DNA of 64,000 nucleotides from Enterococcaceae bacterium OF42-14pH9A (GCA_027692465.1 JAQEYU010000001.1:1-64000), one strand, 5' to 3'; counted from the first letter of the stretch, positions 23,637-32,708 are shown. The notes: generated by a model from the letters alone, not told the origin. Made by a program: numbers and translations.

Positions 23637-26096
23637 ATGGAACAACCGAAAGTAGCACCAAAACTGAAATACGACGGTGAGATCAAACTCGCTATCGGAA
23701 GTTCCAAGACCGAACGCAAGTGGAAGAACCGAGAGCAGTCTTGGTCAGAGTTTCTTCTTGGTCTTAACACGCCAACTGTGACCCAAGAGACGGTGGCGGA
23801 CTACAAGAAGATGCCTAAGAGCCAACAGGACGCCATCAAGGATGTTGGCGGGTTCGTAGGTGGTTGGCTGAAAGAAGGCAAGCGGAAGCGGGGCTACGTG
23901 CAACAGCGTAGCCTCGTGACCCTTGATGCCGACAGCACGACTTTGGACTTCTGGGATGACGTGCAGCTGATGGCAGATTTTGCCTGTGCGGTGTACACGA
24001 CTCACAGTCATCTGGTCAAAGGTCCGCGGTATCGGTTAATCATTCCCCTATCGCGACCTGTGACAGCTGAGGAGTATGAACCGCTAGCCCGTAAAGTCGC
24101 TGAGATGTTCGGGATGGATAACTTCGACGACACCACCTATCAAGGCGAACGTTTGATGTACCGGCCTAGCCATTCATTCGATGGTGAATATTTCACGGAT
24201 TACCTGGACCAGCCTTGGTTGGATCCCGACACTGTTTTGAGTGAATACTCGGATTGGAGAGATGCCAGTTTTTGGCCTGAGAGTAGTAGAGGGCATACTA
24301 TCCGAGACGCTCAGGCGAAAAAAGCTGGGGATCCCTTGGAGAAAAAAGGTATCGTGGGTGCCTTTTGCCGGACGTATGACATTGTCTCAGCGATTGAAAC
24401 TTTTCTGCCTGATGTCTATGGTCCGACTGGACGAGATGACCGCTGGACCTTCTTAGGCGGAACTACCTCAGGCGGTCTTGTAATCTATGAAGACAAATGG
24501 GCGTACAGCCACCACGGAACGGACCCAGTAGGAGACCAATTGGCGAACGCTTTTGACCTCGTGCGGATCCATAAGTTCGGGGATTTGGATGAAGATGTTA
24601 ATCCAAAAACCAATATTACGAAATACCCGTCTTATAAGGCCATGCGGGAGTTTGCCATGGAAGATAAGGAAACCCGCAAGCTGATTCAACGGGAAAAGCT
24701 AACGGCTGCCATGGATGATTTTGATGGCGTACTCGAGGAGTTAGAGCCTGAAGATGTCAATTGGATTGAAAAGTTAGACCTTGAAATTGATGAGATGGGT
24801 AACTTCCAAGCAAGCGCCAGCAACCTGGAAAAAATCATGATGCAAGATCCGTATTTGTCGAAGCGCATTTTTCTAAACACCTTTTCAAATCGTGTGGAGC
24901 TTCAAGGAAATCTTCCCTGGAGAAAAATTGGTCAGGAAAAGACTTGGAAGGATGCTGACGATGCTGGCCTTCGTGTTTATATAGAAAAGATTTATGGCAT
25001 CGTAGCTCGAGGGAAAATAGATGATGCTTTGGCCCAAGAGATTGAACGGAACAGCTTTGACCCGGTAGAAAGCTATTTAGAGGGTCTAACCTGGGATGGA
25101 GAGTCTAGGGTAGAAACCCTTTTGGTGGACTACTTAGGAGCGGAGAACACTTCGTTTGTGCGCACTGTCACTCGTAAATTCTTATGTGCCGCTGTTGGGC
25201 GTATCTATGTCCCTGGAGTTAAGTTCGATTATATGTTGGTTACGAGTGGTCCGCAGGGCATTGGGAAAACGTTGCTACCCTCTAAACTGGCGGGGGGTTG
25301 GTTCTCCAATAGTCTTGAAGGTGTGACAGGAAAAGATGCCTATGAAGCCCTGCAAGGCGTCTGGATTATGGAAATGGGAGAATTATCTGCCACCAAAAAA
25401 GCTGATATTGAGGCCACTAAGCACTTCATTTCGAAACAGGAAGACATCTTCCGAGTAGCTTATGGCCGGCACAAATCCTACTTCAAGCGCCGATGCGTTT
25501 TTTGGGGGACTACCAATGATAACGAGTTTCTACGAGACAAGACTGGGAACCGCAGATTCTGGCCTGTAGATGTGGGCATTAATGAGATTAAGAAGAAGGT
25601 CTGGGAGATGACTGATGAAGACAGGGACCAAATCTGGGCAGAAGCTGTTGAAATGTGGCGAGCAGGAGAAGTTCTCTATCTGGACGCGGAACAGGAAAAA
25701 GAAGCCCTGGAAGCCCAAGAACTCCACACAGAAGCCTCTTCAATGGAAGGGGAAATATTGGAGTTTTTGGATATCCCGATTACTGAGGACTGGTATGAAC
25801 GAAGTAAGCAAGATCGTCGTTCATTTATTCAAGGACAGGGGGATGATATCGGCGAAGAGGGCAGTTCGGTGCGGCAGAAAGTCTGTATTGCGGAGATTTG
25901 GAATGAATTGTATGGAGGAGATTCCAAAAATATTCATCCGGCAAAGGCTGCAGAAATCCGTCAAATTTTGACCCATTTACCTGGATGGTCAAAGTACAAA
26001 TTGAGCCGAGGACGCCTTCGATTTGGAAAAGATTACGGTCTTCAAACAGCTTTTATCAGAGAATTACCGGTATCCGTCAAAGATTCCCCAAAATAG
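23637..26096 (+). CDS. VapE-type primase/helicase
   Basis: An 819-residue replication protein. Residues about 85-200 (VTLDADSTTLDFWDDV, then YTTHSHLVKGPRYRLIIPL) have the look of an archaeo-eukaryotic primase-like module. The C-terminal half is the virulence-associated E (SF3-like) helicase: VTSGPQGIGKTLLPSKLAG is Walker A (about residue 540), GVWIMEMGELSA Walker B, and CVFWGTTNDNEFLRDKTGNRRFWPV the sensor/arginine region. It probably melts the origin and primes phage DNA. The iteron cluster follows directly. ATG 23637, with AAGGA upstream. Confidence 0.92.
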   Translation: MEQPKVAPKLKYDGEIKLAIGSSKTERKWKNREQSWSEFLLGLNTPTVTQETVADYKKMPKSQQDAIKDVGGFVGGWLKEGKRKRGYVQQRSLVTLDADSTTLDFWDDVQLMADFACAVYTTHSHLVKGPRYRLIIPLSRPVTAEEYEPLARKVAEMFGMDNFDDTTYQGERLMYRPSHSFDGEYFTDYLDQPWLDPDTVLSEYSDWRDASFWPESSRGHTIRDAQAKKAGDPLEKKGIVGAFCRTYDIVSAIETFLPDVYGPTGRDDRWTFLGGTTSGGLVIYEDKWAYSHHGTDPVGDQLANAFDLVRIHKFGDLDEDVNPKTNITKYPSYKAMREFAMEDKETRKLIQREKLTAAMDDFDGVLEELEPEDVNWIEKLDLEIDEMGNFQASASNLEKIMMQDPYLSKRIFLNTFSNRVELQGNLPWRKIGQEKTWKDADDAGLRVYIEKIYGIVARGKIDDALAQEIERNSFDPVESYLEGLTWDGESRVETLLVDYLGAENTSFVRTVTRKFLCAAVGRIYVPGVKFDYMLVTSGPQGIGKTLLPSKLAGGWFSNSLEGVTGKDAYEALQGVWIMEMGELSATKKADIEATKHFISKQEDIFRVAYGRHKSYFKRRCVFWGTTNDNEFLRDKTGNRRFWPVDVGINEIKKKVWEMTDEDRDQIWAEAVEMWRAGEVLYLDAEQEKEALEAQELHTEASSMEGEILEFLDIPITEDWYERSKQDRRSFIQGQGDDIGEEGSSVRQKVCIAEIWNELYGGDSKNIHPAKAAEIRQILTHLPGWSKYKLSRGRLRFGKDYGLQTAFIRELPVSVKDSPK

Positions 26097-26124
26097 AAAA
26101 TGTTGTTATATCAACGTTTGTCGC

Positions 26125-26391
26125 GTATCCATCTTTTTTGGAAAATGGATACACCCAAAGAACGTATGTTTGTAGAGGTGTATCCAATGTATCCACCTAA
26201 AAACGGGATGGATACGGGGGTGGATACGGGCAAAAGCGTTGGTACTATTGAATTTATGGGCGGTTGTATCCATTGTATCCATAAATATTCTATATTTGTA
26301 GAAATATATAAATAGCATATATACGGGTAATACATATATATGCTAACGGGCGTATTCGCCTATACGCGTACGCGAGGGATACTTTGGATAC
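26125..26391. other. Iteron cluster: probable phage replication origin
   Basis: This is a gene-free stretch of about 315 bases (26097-26411). The heptamer TGGATAC occurs nine times on either strand: plus at 26146, 26209, 26221, 26385; minus at 26125, 26180, 26189, 26266, 26275. Two of the pairs form the 16-mer GTATCCAwTGTATCCA. An AT-rich block (26281-26323) and an inverted repeat GCATATATA/TATATATGC (26315-26343) follow. Chance would give about 0.03 copies in this length. Iterons plus an AT-rich stretch beside a VapE gene indicate an origin; initiator binding is inferred. Confidence 0.7.
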
Positions 26392-26411
26392 TACGAAAAG
26401 GAGGCAAGAAA

Positions 26412-26708
26412 ATGGACCTAGAAAAAGATGTGGAAAGGTATTTGAAAAAGCAAATCTCCAAAAAGGGTGGTTTGAGTCTGAAATGGACTTCGACTGTGCG
26501 AGGAGTGCCAGACCAAATTATCTGCCTACCGAATGGAGAAACGATTTTTGTCGAGGTAAAGAAACCCGACGGAAAAACTAGAAAACTGCAGGATAGGATG
26601 ATTTGGAAGCTTCGAGATTTAAACCAACCCGTTTTCATCTGCTACACAAAAATGCAAGTTGATAGACTGATTGATGATCTAACAAAGATTGGCTGTTTTG
26701 ATCAATAG
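26412..26708 (+). CDS. VRR-NUC domain nuclease
   Basis: A 98-residue single-domain nuclease. The signature is TVRGVPDQIICLPNGETIFVEVKKPDGKTRKLQ (written in parts: GVPD, then FVEVKKPDGK, then KLQ), the PD-(D/E)XK variant of VRR-NUC proteins. It may resolve branched DNA. AAAAGGAGG precedes ATG 26412; the frame extends upstream to 26340 inside the origin region, which is not credible. It is followed by the SNF2 helicase, a standard pair in such phages. Confidence 0.92.
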   Translation: MDLEKDVERYLKKQISKKGGLSLKWTSTVRGVPDQIICLPNGETIFVEVKKPDGKTRKLQDRMIWKLRDLNQPVFICYTKMQVDRLIDDLTKIGCFDQ

Positions 26709-26726
26709 AGAGGAGGGATCCAAAAC

Positions 26727-28088
26727 ATGAAAGCAAACTTACACCCATATCAAGAATATTCCAAGGACTGGATTTTAGACCACCCCTACTGTGCACTCTT
26801 CTTAGATATGGGATTAGGAAAGTCTTTGACAACACTAACTGCTATTGACGAACTGCTAAACACGTTTGAAGTGATTGAAAATGTTCTAGTGATTGCCCCT
26901 TTATCCGTGGCAGAGAAGACCTGGAGCGATGAAATCGAGAAGTGGGACCACTTGAACCACCTAAGTTTTTCAAAAGTGTTAGGATCCCAAAAGCAGCGAT
27001 TAGCCGCTTTGGCAAAAAAGGCAGATGTCTATTTAATCAATCGGGAGAATGTGGAGTGGTTAGTTGATTACTACCGAAAGGATTGGCCTTTTAAAACAGT
27101 TATCATCGATGAGTCGTCCAGCTTTAAATCTCCATCAGCCAAACGGTTTAAAGCGCTGAGAAAAGTCCGGCCGATGATTGAGAGATTAGTAGAATTGACT
27201 GGGACACCATCGCCGAACAACCTGATGGACCTCTGGAGTCAGATTTATTTACTAGACCAGGGCGAGCGACTAGGAAAAACAATCACCGCTTTTCGGAACC
27301 ACTATTTCACGCCAGCATCACAAAACGGCCACATTGTTTACAGCTGGGCACTACTGCCGGGAGCAGAAGAGGCAATCTACAAGAAAATCAGTGATATTTG
27401 TGTTTCGATGAAAGCCAAAGATTATTTGAAACTGCCACCAAGAACTAACAATGTGATTGAAGTGGAGCTATCCGACGTGGATTGGAAAAAATATAAAGAG
27501 CTTGAACGGCATTATGTACTGGAGCTTGAAGAATCTGACGTGGTGGCTAGTAATGCTGCCACACTGTCGAACAAACTCTTACAGATGGCTAACGGGTGTA
27601 TCTACGACGAGAACGGAGAGGCAAAACAAATCCATGAGAAAAAACTAGACGCTTTGGAACGAATCATCGAAGAGGCACAGGGTCAGCCAGTTTTGGTGTT
27701 TTACCAATACAAGCACGACTTAGCACGAATCCGAGAACGATTCAAACAAGCTAAAGTTTTAGATGTATCTGCGGGCGACATTAAAAAGTGGAATGAAGGT
27801 AAGATCCCTGTCCTTTTGGCCCACCCACAATCCGCGGGTCATGGGCTAAACCTTCAAGCGGGAGGCCACATCATCGTTTGGTTTGGGCTAACGTGGTCTT
27901 TGGAGTTTTACCAACAGGCCAACGCCAGACTCGACCGGCAGGGACAGCAGAATCCTGTCATTGTCCACCACCTAGTCGCTAAAGGAACAATCGATGAAGA
28001 TGTCATGAAGGCATTAGAAACCAAAGAAGTAGGTCAAGAGGCTTTGATGGTAGCCGTTAAAGCACGAATACACGAGTATCGGAGGTAG
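26727..28088 (+). CDS. SNF2-type DEAD/DEAH helicase
   Basis: A 453-residue SF2 helicase: motif I FLDMGLGKSLTTL (about residue 28), motif II VIIDESSSFKSP, motif III ELTGTPSPNNLMD and motif VI ANARLDRQGQQNPVIVH. The two RecA-like lobes fill the protein, with no accessory domain. It probably remodels replication or recombination intermediates. AGGAGG lies before ATG 26727. Confidence 0.94.
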   Translation: MKANLHPYQEYSKDWILDHPYCALFLDMGLGKSLTTLTAIDELLNTFEVIENVLVIAPLSVAEKTWSDEIEKWDHLNHLSFSKVLGSQKQRLAALAKKADVYLINRENVEWLVDYYRKDWPFKTVIIDESSSFKSPSAKRFKALRKVRPMIERLVELTGTPSPNNLMDLWSQIYLLDQGERLGKTITAFRNHYFTPASQNGHIVYSWALLPGAEEAIYKKISDICVSMKAKDYLKLPPRTNNVIEVELSDVDWKKYKELERHYVLELEESDVVASNAATLSNKLLQMANGCIYDENGEAKQIHEKKLDALERIIEEAQGQPVLVFYQYKHDLARIRERFKQAKVLDVSAGDIKKWNEGKIPVLLAHPQSAGHGLNLQAGGHIIVWFGLTWSLEFYQQANARLDRQGQQNPVIVHHLVAKGTIDEDVMKALETKEVGQEALMVAVKARIHEYRR

Positions 28089-28093
28089 GAATA

Positions 28094-28615
28094 TTGGCAA
28101 ATGGGTTAACGAAGCACCAGCTAGAAATCATTGCAGAAGCTGTTATCAAACAGCAAAAAAAGCAGGAGAAGAAAACCGAGTCAGTCGAGAAGGACTGGCG
28201 GTTGAGAAATACTAGAACATTGTTACGGCACTACCTCTGGTTACAAAGACATTCCGAGGAAATCATCGAGGATTTGGAGTATTACGAAGACATTGTTTTT
28301 GATCCTAAAGAATTAAATCTCCATGCCCTTATGAAATATAAAATCAAAACAAAACGAATGATGGATTATTTTGACGCTACTTGGGGATCTTATCGGGAGT
28401 ACTGCAGAGCAAAAGGAGGGGCCGTTGAACGGAGATGTGAAGTACTTCGAAAACTCTATCTCCAAGAACCACAGATGAAAAAATGTGAAGTTGCTGACTT
28501 ATATGGCTTAGATGAGCGAACAGTTCGTCGCGATGAGTCCAAAGCTATTCAAGAATTAGCTGTTTTTCTTTTTGGAATTGACACGCTGGCAGACCTGGAA
28601 CAGCTTATCTTCTGA
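28094..28615 (+). CDS. ArpU/sigma-like late transcription regulator
   Basis: A 173-residue helical, basic protein from TTG 28094 (GGAGG upstream). The C-terminal third (RCEVLRKLYLQEPQMKKCEVADLYGLDERTVRRDESKAIQELAVFLFG) is a sigma region-4-like helix-turn-helix. Its place as last gene of the early operon, just before terS, matches ArpU-family late regulators. It may switch on the promoter ahead of the late genes. Confidence 0.8.
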   Translation: MANGLTKHQLEIIAEAVIKQQKKQEKKTESVEKDWRLRNTRTLLRHYLWLQRHSEEIIEDLEYYEDIVFDPKELNLHALMKYKIKTKRMMDYFDATWGSYREYCRAKGGAVERRCEVLRKLYLQEPQMKKCEVADLYGLDERTVRRDESKAIQELAVFLFGIDTLADLEQLIF

Positions 28616-28633
28616 AATGTCCAAAGCAGTGTC

Positions 28634-28836
28634 TTGAAAGCGCCGGTTTTTTATTTTAGTATGATACCGTGAAATATTAGCGGAATGGTTTGAGACTACA
28701 GGGCCCTGATGTCTCTGTAATTCGCTGTCCGTTGTAGCGACGGTGAGACCCAAGTAGCTAATATAAATCTGAGATGGTTACTAACCAGAAATGGTAAGGT
28801 GACTAAAGGGCATTCGCTTCGGCGGATGTCTTTTTT
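28634..28836 (+). ncRNA. Putative structured RNA before terS, ending in a UUCG terminator
   Basis: The 244 bases between the late regulator and terS hold no gene. TTGAAA (28634) and TATGAT (28660) are spaced 20 bases, a weak promoter. Then come CAGGGCCCTG (28699-28708), GAGAC at 28692 and 28745 flanking a single GTCTC (28711) so two pairings compete, CGCT/AGCG, GGTTA-C-TAACC (28776-28786), and a terminator GGCATTCGC-TTCG-GCGGATGTC plus TTTTTT (28809-28836). A leader with termination control, or a small RNA, is possible; a cos or pac site may also lie here. Confidence 0.45.
28809..28836 (+). terminator. UUCG-loop terminator upstream of terS
   Basis: A 9-bp stem (28809-28817 with 28822-28830, two G-U pairs), loop TTCG, six T. 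It would stop early transcription before the late genes. Confidence 0.85.
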
Positions 28837-28859
28837 ATGCAGAAAGAAGGTGAATAGAC

Positions 28860-29360
28860 GTGACAATGACCGCTAAACAGAAGAGATTCTGCCAAGAATA
28901 TTTAATCAGCCTAAATGCGACTGATGCAGCAATAAAAGCTGGCTACTCGAAAAAATCGGCTAGATCAGTTGGACAAGAGAACCTGACAAAACCTGACATT
29001 AAGAATTATATTGCTGAAAAATTGCAAGAAATCGAGGATTCTAAAATCATGGATGCTAAGGAAGTCATGGAAAGACTTACCGCTGTTGGCCGTCGAGAGG
29101 TCAGCGAGCATCAAGTCGTAACCCTTCGAAATAAGACTGAAAAATGGGTGCCTACCGGAGAAGATGGCGCTTTGAAAAAGATGATTATTGAAAGTGAGAC
29201 CGCTGAAGTAGTGGAAATGCCGGCTAAAATTTCTGATGTCAATAAAGCTTTAGAGCTAATGGGTAAACGTCATGCGCTATTCACCGATAAAGTAGACCTC
29301 CAAACTGGAGATATTGTAATCAAGGTTGGTGAATGGGATGAAGACGAAACCGAAAATTAA
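28860..29360 (+). CDS. terS: Terminase small subunit
   Basis: A 166-residue protein with the Terminase_2 N-terminal helix-turn-helix (TAKQKRFCQEYLISLNATDAAIKAGYS), a coiled helical middle and C-terminal VKVGEWDEDE tail that contacts the large subunit. It recognises phage DNA for packaging. GTG 28860 follows GAAGGTG; ATG 28866 is an alternative. It overlaps terL by 23 bases. Confidence 0.93.
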   Translation: MTMTAKQKRFCQEYLISLNATDAAIKAGYSKKSARSVGQENLTKPDIKNYIAEKLQEIEDSKIMDAKEVMERLTAVGRREVSEHQVVTLRNKTEKWVPTGEDGALKKMIIESETAEVVEMPAKISDVNKALELMGKRHALFTDKVDLQTGDIVIKVGEWDEDETEN

Positions 29361-30609
29361 TATCGTCCTCGAGTTTCCAAAGCCGGCTAGAGTTTTTAAT
29401 AAACATATTTTTGATATCCGAGATGACTACACCTGCTTCACTGAAATTCACTATGGTGGTGCCAGCTCTGGCAAATCTCATGGAGTGGTGCAGAAAGTCG
29501 TACTGAAGGCCTGCAAGAAGTGGCGAAAGCCCCGCAAAGTTCTTTTCTTGCGGAAGGTAGGTAGGTCTATCCGAGACTCTATCTTTGCCGATGTGATTGC
29601 CTGCTTAAGCGACTGGAATCTTTTGGACCGTTGCAAAGTTAACATGACGGACTTCCGCATTACCTTGCCAAACGGCGCTGAGTTTCTGTTTAAGGGAATG
29701 GATGACCCGGAAAAAATCAAGTCCATCAAAGGAATTTCGGATGTTGTAATGGAAGAAGCCACGGAATTCACGCTTGATGACTACACTCAGCTGACTTTAC
29801 GGTTGCGGGATCGTGGGCATAAATTTCGTCAAATATTTTTGATGTTTAACCCAGTGTCTAAGCTGAACTGGGTTTATAAGCAGTTTTTTGCTGAGGATGT
29901 AGTGAATGACCCGAAACGAATCCGTATTTATCACACCAGCTACAAGAATAATCGATTTTTGGATGAAGAAAACAGAAAGACAATCGAAGAACTACAGCTA
30001 AAGAATCCCGCCTATTACCGAATCTATGCATTAGGTGAGTTTGCAACATTGGATAAATTAGTTTTTCCAAAATATAAGAAATGTCGCTTGGATAAGAACA
30101 GTGATGATTTGAAAAACCTGGAATCAGATTTTGGTCTTGATTTCGGATATGTAAACGACCCCTCGGCTTTTATACATCTTCGAGTAGATGAAAAAAATAA
30201 AAAAATTTATTTTCTCGAAGAATTTACAAGAAAAGGGCTATTAAATGATCAAATTGCTGAGCAGCTTACCCAGTTGGGATATTCAAAAGAAACTATCACC
30301 GCTGATTCTTCTGAAAAAAAATCTATTGCGGAAATAAAAAATAAAGGTATTAGACGAATTCGTCCGGCAAGAAAAGGACCAGATTCAATTAGGCAGGGGA
30401 TACAATGGCTACTTCAGTATGAGTTAATTGTTGATGATCGATGCGTTAAATTAATCGAAGAGTTAGAAAATTATACCTGGAAAAAAGACAAAAACACAGG
30501 TGAGTATTTCAATGAACCTGTAGATTCATATAATCACTTGATTGATGCGACTAGATATGCTGTTGAGCATCGAAGCAGAAGACAATCAGGAATATCTATC
30601 ATGAAATAG
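29338..30609 (+). CDS. terL: Terminase large subunit (PBSX family)
   Basis: A 423-residue packaging motor. The ATPase has HYGGASSGKSHGV (Walker A, about residue 38) and DVVMEEATEF (Walker B); the RNase H-like nuclease has LDFGYVNDPSA, TADSSEKKSI and a final DSYNHLIDATRY. The order and motifs match Terminase_3/PBSX XtmB-type proteins. ATG 29338 is chosen; the open frame begins at 29326. Confidence 0.95.
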   Translation: MKTKPKINIVLEFPKPARVFNKHIFDIRDDYTCFTEIHYGGASSGKSHGVVQKVVLKACKKWRKPRKVLFLRKVGRSIRDSIFADVIACLSDWNLLDRCKVNMTDFRITLPNGAEFLFKGMDDPEKIKSIKGISDVVMEEATEFTLDDYTQLTLRLRDRGHKFRQIFLMFNPVSKLNWVYKQFFAEDVVNDPKRIRIYHTSYKNNRFLDEENRKTIEELQLKNPAYYRIYALGEFATLDKLVFPKYKKCRLDKNSDDLKNLESDFGLDFGYVNDPSAFIHLRVDEKNKKIYFLEEFTRKGLLNDQIAEQLTQLGYSKETITADSSEKKSIAEIKNKGIRRIRPARKGPDSIRQGIQWLLQYELIVDDRCVKLIEELENYTWKKDKNTGEYFNEPVDSYNHLIDATRYAVEHRSRRQSGISIMK

Positions 30610-30620
30610 GAGGTGTCCTC

Positions 30621-30791
30621 TTGGAACTAAGAAAGAATAATCTAGCAGAATTAGAAAAGCTACTGAACAAGGCCCTTAACCAAGTTCAGCAGCTTCAAAA
30701 AACTTTGAAAGACATTAACGATTTTAAAATCCAAGTTGGTCAGCAAGCCAAGTTTCTTGGGCACGATCAAGAAATTCATCCCAAGAATTGA
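30621..30791 (+). CDS. Short coiled-coil protein, 56 aa, 3' end overlapped
   Basis: TTG 30621 follows TAGGAGGTG, 12 bases after terL. The product is a coiled coil (NLAELEKLLNKALNQVQQLQKTLKDI) and then an unrelated tail. Its last 68 bases overlap, in opposite direction, the 3' end of the minus-strand gene 30724-31029; the tail is the antisense of that gene's end, so insertion of the latter may have cut an originally longer late gene. Confidence 0.55.
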   Translation: MELRKNNLAELEKLLNKALNQVQQLQKTLKDINDFKIQVGQQAKFLGHDQEIHPKN

Positions 30792-31029
30792 ATTTTGAAT
30801 GTTGTGCAACGAAGGCATCGATGACTTCATCTTCGATTTCTTCAATGTTTTCAATATCAAAGTTGCCTTTTTCCAAGAATTCCTCAAACGAACTGAAGTC
30901 GGTGTTCTCACTCATAAACTTATCGTTGTAGATTTCGAGAATAGGGACTTCAGTGCGTTCACTTAGGTTGTGGGCTTTTTGTTGCATATCATTCAGTTGC
31001 TTAATAATATCATCAAATCCGTCAGTCAT
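30724..31029 (-). CDS. Moron-type hypothetical protein, 101 aa, inside the late operon
   Basis: An acidic soluble protein (MTDGFDDIIKQLNDMQQKAHN...) with two similar helical halves: TDFSSFEEFLEKGNF and SKFNSWDEFLDRAQETW. Proteins with such SSFEEFL/SWDEFL blocks are widespread in Firmicutes phages and plasmids but have no known role. AAAGGTGGTG precedes ATG 31029, and an extended -10 (TGaTACAAT, 31053-31061) lies upstream. Running against terL and portal, it is likely expressed in the lysogen. Confidence 0.8.
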   Translation of the reverse strand: MTDGFDDIIKQLNDMQQKAHNLSERTEVPILEIYNDKFMSENTDFSSFEEFLEKGNFDIENIEEIEDEVIDAFVAQHSKFNSWDEFLDRAQETWLADQLGF

Positions 31030-31052
31030 TTAATCACCACCTTTCAAGAATG

Positions 31053-31061
31053 ATTGTATCA
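31053..31061 (-). promoter_or_regulatory. Extended -10 promoter of the 101-aa gene
   Basis: Minus-strand TGaTACAAT, 24 bases before ATG 31029. The same type of promoter precedes the moron gene at 19189-19689. Confidence 0.5.
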
Positions 31062-31081
31062 AAACAAGGAGGGCTAAACAC

Positions 31082-32542
31082 TTGGAATTAGAAACCATTA
31101 AAAAGATTATCAAAGAAAATATCCGTGGTTATACTGGCAGAATGAAACGAATCCGGAAAGCGGAAATGTACTATGCCAACGAAAACGACATTCTCCGACG
31201 GCGAGATCCCCTCGAGGAAAAACTAAAGCAGGAGAATCCGGAACACCCGCTACGCAATGCAGATAATCGAATTAGCCATCCCTGGCACTGGCTATTAGTT
31301 GACCAAAAAGCCAGCTACACCATGACTGTACCGCCAACTTTTGATGCTAAGGAAAAACATCTTAACGATGAAATCACTAAGTTGTTAGGCGACAGTTTTC
31401 CTAAGATAGCAAAGGACTTAGCGGTCAATGCCTCTAATGCCGGGATTGCCTGGCTGCATGTTTGGAGAGATGAAGAGTATCAGAACTTCTTTCGTTACGC
31501 TGTAGTAGATTCCAAGCAGATTATTCCTGTATGGTCTAAAAAGCTGAATAGCCAGCTTGAAGGGGTCTTACGAATTTATGAGGACTTTGATGAGCAAGGC
31601 AACACCATCGTGATCTATGAATACTGGAATGATAAGGAATGCAGTTATTACTTCCGAGAGAAGCGAAACAAGCTTGAAGACTTGGAAGAGTTTAATGTCA
31701 TCAATCTGTATGACGTGGGTACTGGTGAGTTGGATGGTTCTACCAATATTTTCGAGCATGATTGGGGCCGAGTGCCTTTCATTCCTTTTCGAAATAACCC
31801 TTCTGAACTATCAGACCTGAAGAAGTACAAGAAACTAGTTGATGTTTATGACAAGGTGTTTTCCGGGTTTGTGAATGATTTGGATGATGTTCAAGAAATC
31901 ATCTTCGTTTTGACCAATTATGGCGGGGAGGATAAAAAAGAATTTCTCCATGACCTAAAGAAATACAAGATGGTTAAGGTTGAAGATGATGGCAATGGGG
32001 CGAAAGGTGGCGTTGAAACTTTAGCAGTTGAGATTCCAATCGAAGCCCGTAGCAAGATTCTTGATATGACTCGTGAGGCTATCTTTCTTCAAGGGCAAGG
32101 TGTGGATCCACTGAAAAATATCGGCCAGAACAATAGTGGTGCTGCGCTTGAGTATATGTACTCCTTACTTGAGCTGAAAGCTTCCATGTTGGAGACAGAG
32201 TTTCGACAGGGCTTTGCCGAGTTGGTCCGCATGATTCTTCAATACTCTGGTGCAGATCCTGATGTACGGATTGAGCAGAAGTGGACCCGGACGTCTATTA
32301 AAGATGAATCCCAAATGGCTGATATCATTCAAAAGGTAGCGCCTAATACGTCTCTTGAATCAATCGCCAAGAACAATCCGTTGGTGGAGGACTGGGAAGA
32401 AGAATTGAAGGCCTTGGCCAAGGAAAAGGCAGACGCTGACCGTATGACCAGTGATTACCGCTCCGATAAGGATCTAGATTTGGAAGATGAGGAGGAAGAC
32501 GAAGATGAATCAAAAACAGCTAGAAGAACTGATGAAACTTAA
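31082..32542 (+). CDS. Portal protein (SPP1 Gp6-like)
   Basis: A 486-residue portal of the SPP1 Gp6 family: N-terminal EMYYANENDILRRRDPL and HPWHWLLVDQKASYTM (the conserved YxxGxxP-like region is replaced by the Gp6 pattern), a middle strand-rich stem, LQGQGVDPLKNIGQNNSGAALEYMYSLLELKA as the clip/stem helix, and an acidic C-terminal tail. It forms the dodecameric DNA gate. TTG 31082; GGAGG upstream. Confidence 0.92.
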   Translation: MELETIKKIIKENIRGYTGRMKRIRKAEMYYANENDILRRRDPLEEKLKQENPEHPLRNADNRISHPWHWLLVDQKASYTMTVPPTFDAKEKHLNDEITKLLGDSFPKIAKDLAVNASNAGIAWLHVWRDEEYQNFFRYAVVDSKQIIPVWSKKLNSQLEGVLRIYEDFDEQGNTIVIYEYWNDKECSYYFREKRNKLEDLEEFNVINLYDVGTGELDGSTNIFEHDWGRVPFIPFRNNPSELSDLKKYKKLVDVYDKVFSGFVNDLDDVQEIIFVLTNYGGEDKKEFLHDLKKYKMVKVEDDGNGAKGGVETLAVEIPIEARSKILDMTREAIFLQGQGVDPLKNIGQNNSGAALEYMYSLLELKASMLETEFRQGFAELVRMILQYSGADPDVRIEQKWTRTSIKDESQMADIIQKVAPNTSLESIAKNNPLVEDWEEELKALAKEKADADRMTSDYRSDKDLDLEDEEEDEDESKTARRTDET

Positions 32543-32708
32543 TGAAAATAATCAAACATTGGAAGCTACTTTCTTTGAAGCGCAAAAAGGGTTGAGCATT
32601 CTAGCCAAACAGGGAAAGTATTTTTTTGATGAGTGTGTTTCAGAAGGATTTAGTGAGCAGCAAGCTTTGCAGTTCACTATCGGAGTTTTTACTGGTTCTG
32701 CTAAGTAG
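32505..32708 (+). CDS. Small helical head-region protein, 67 aa
   Basis: ATG 32505 lies inside the portal 3' end (38-base overlap) and follows GGAGGAAG. The product (MNQKQLEELMKLNENNQTLEA...) is helical; it may be a chaperone or adaptor of portal assembly. Unrecognised. Confidence 0.6.
   Translation: MNQKQLEELMKLNENNQTLEATFFEAQKGLSILAKQGKYFFDECVSEGFSEQQALQFTIGVFTGSAK

Noticed and set aside
26100-26315. Open frames on both strands over the iteron cluster (about 70 aa each)
   Set aside because: Their sequence (repeated Trp-Ile-His or Met-Asp-Thr) is only the translation of TGGATAC repeats, and no ribosome site supports them.
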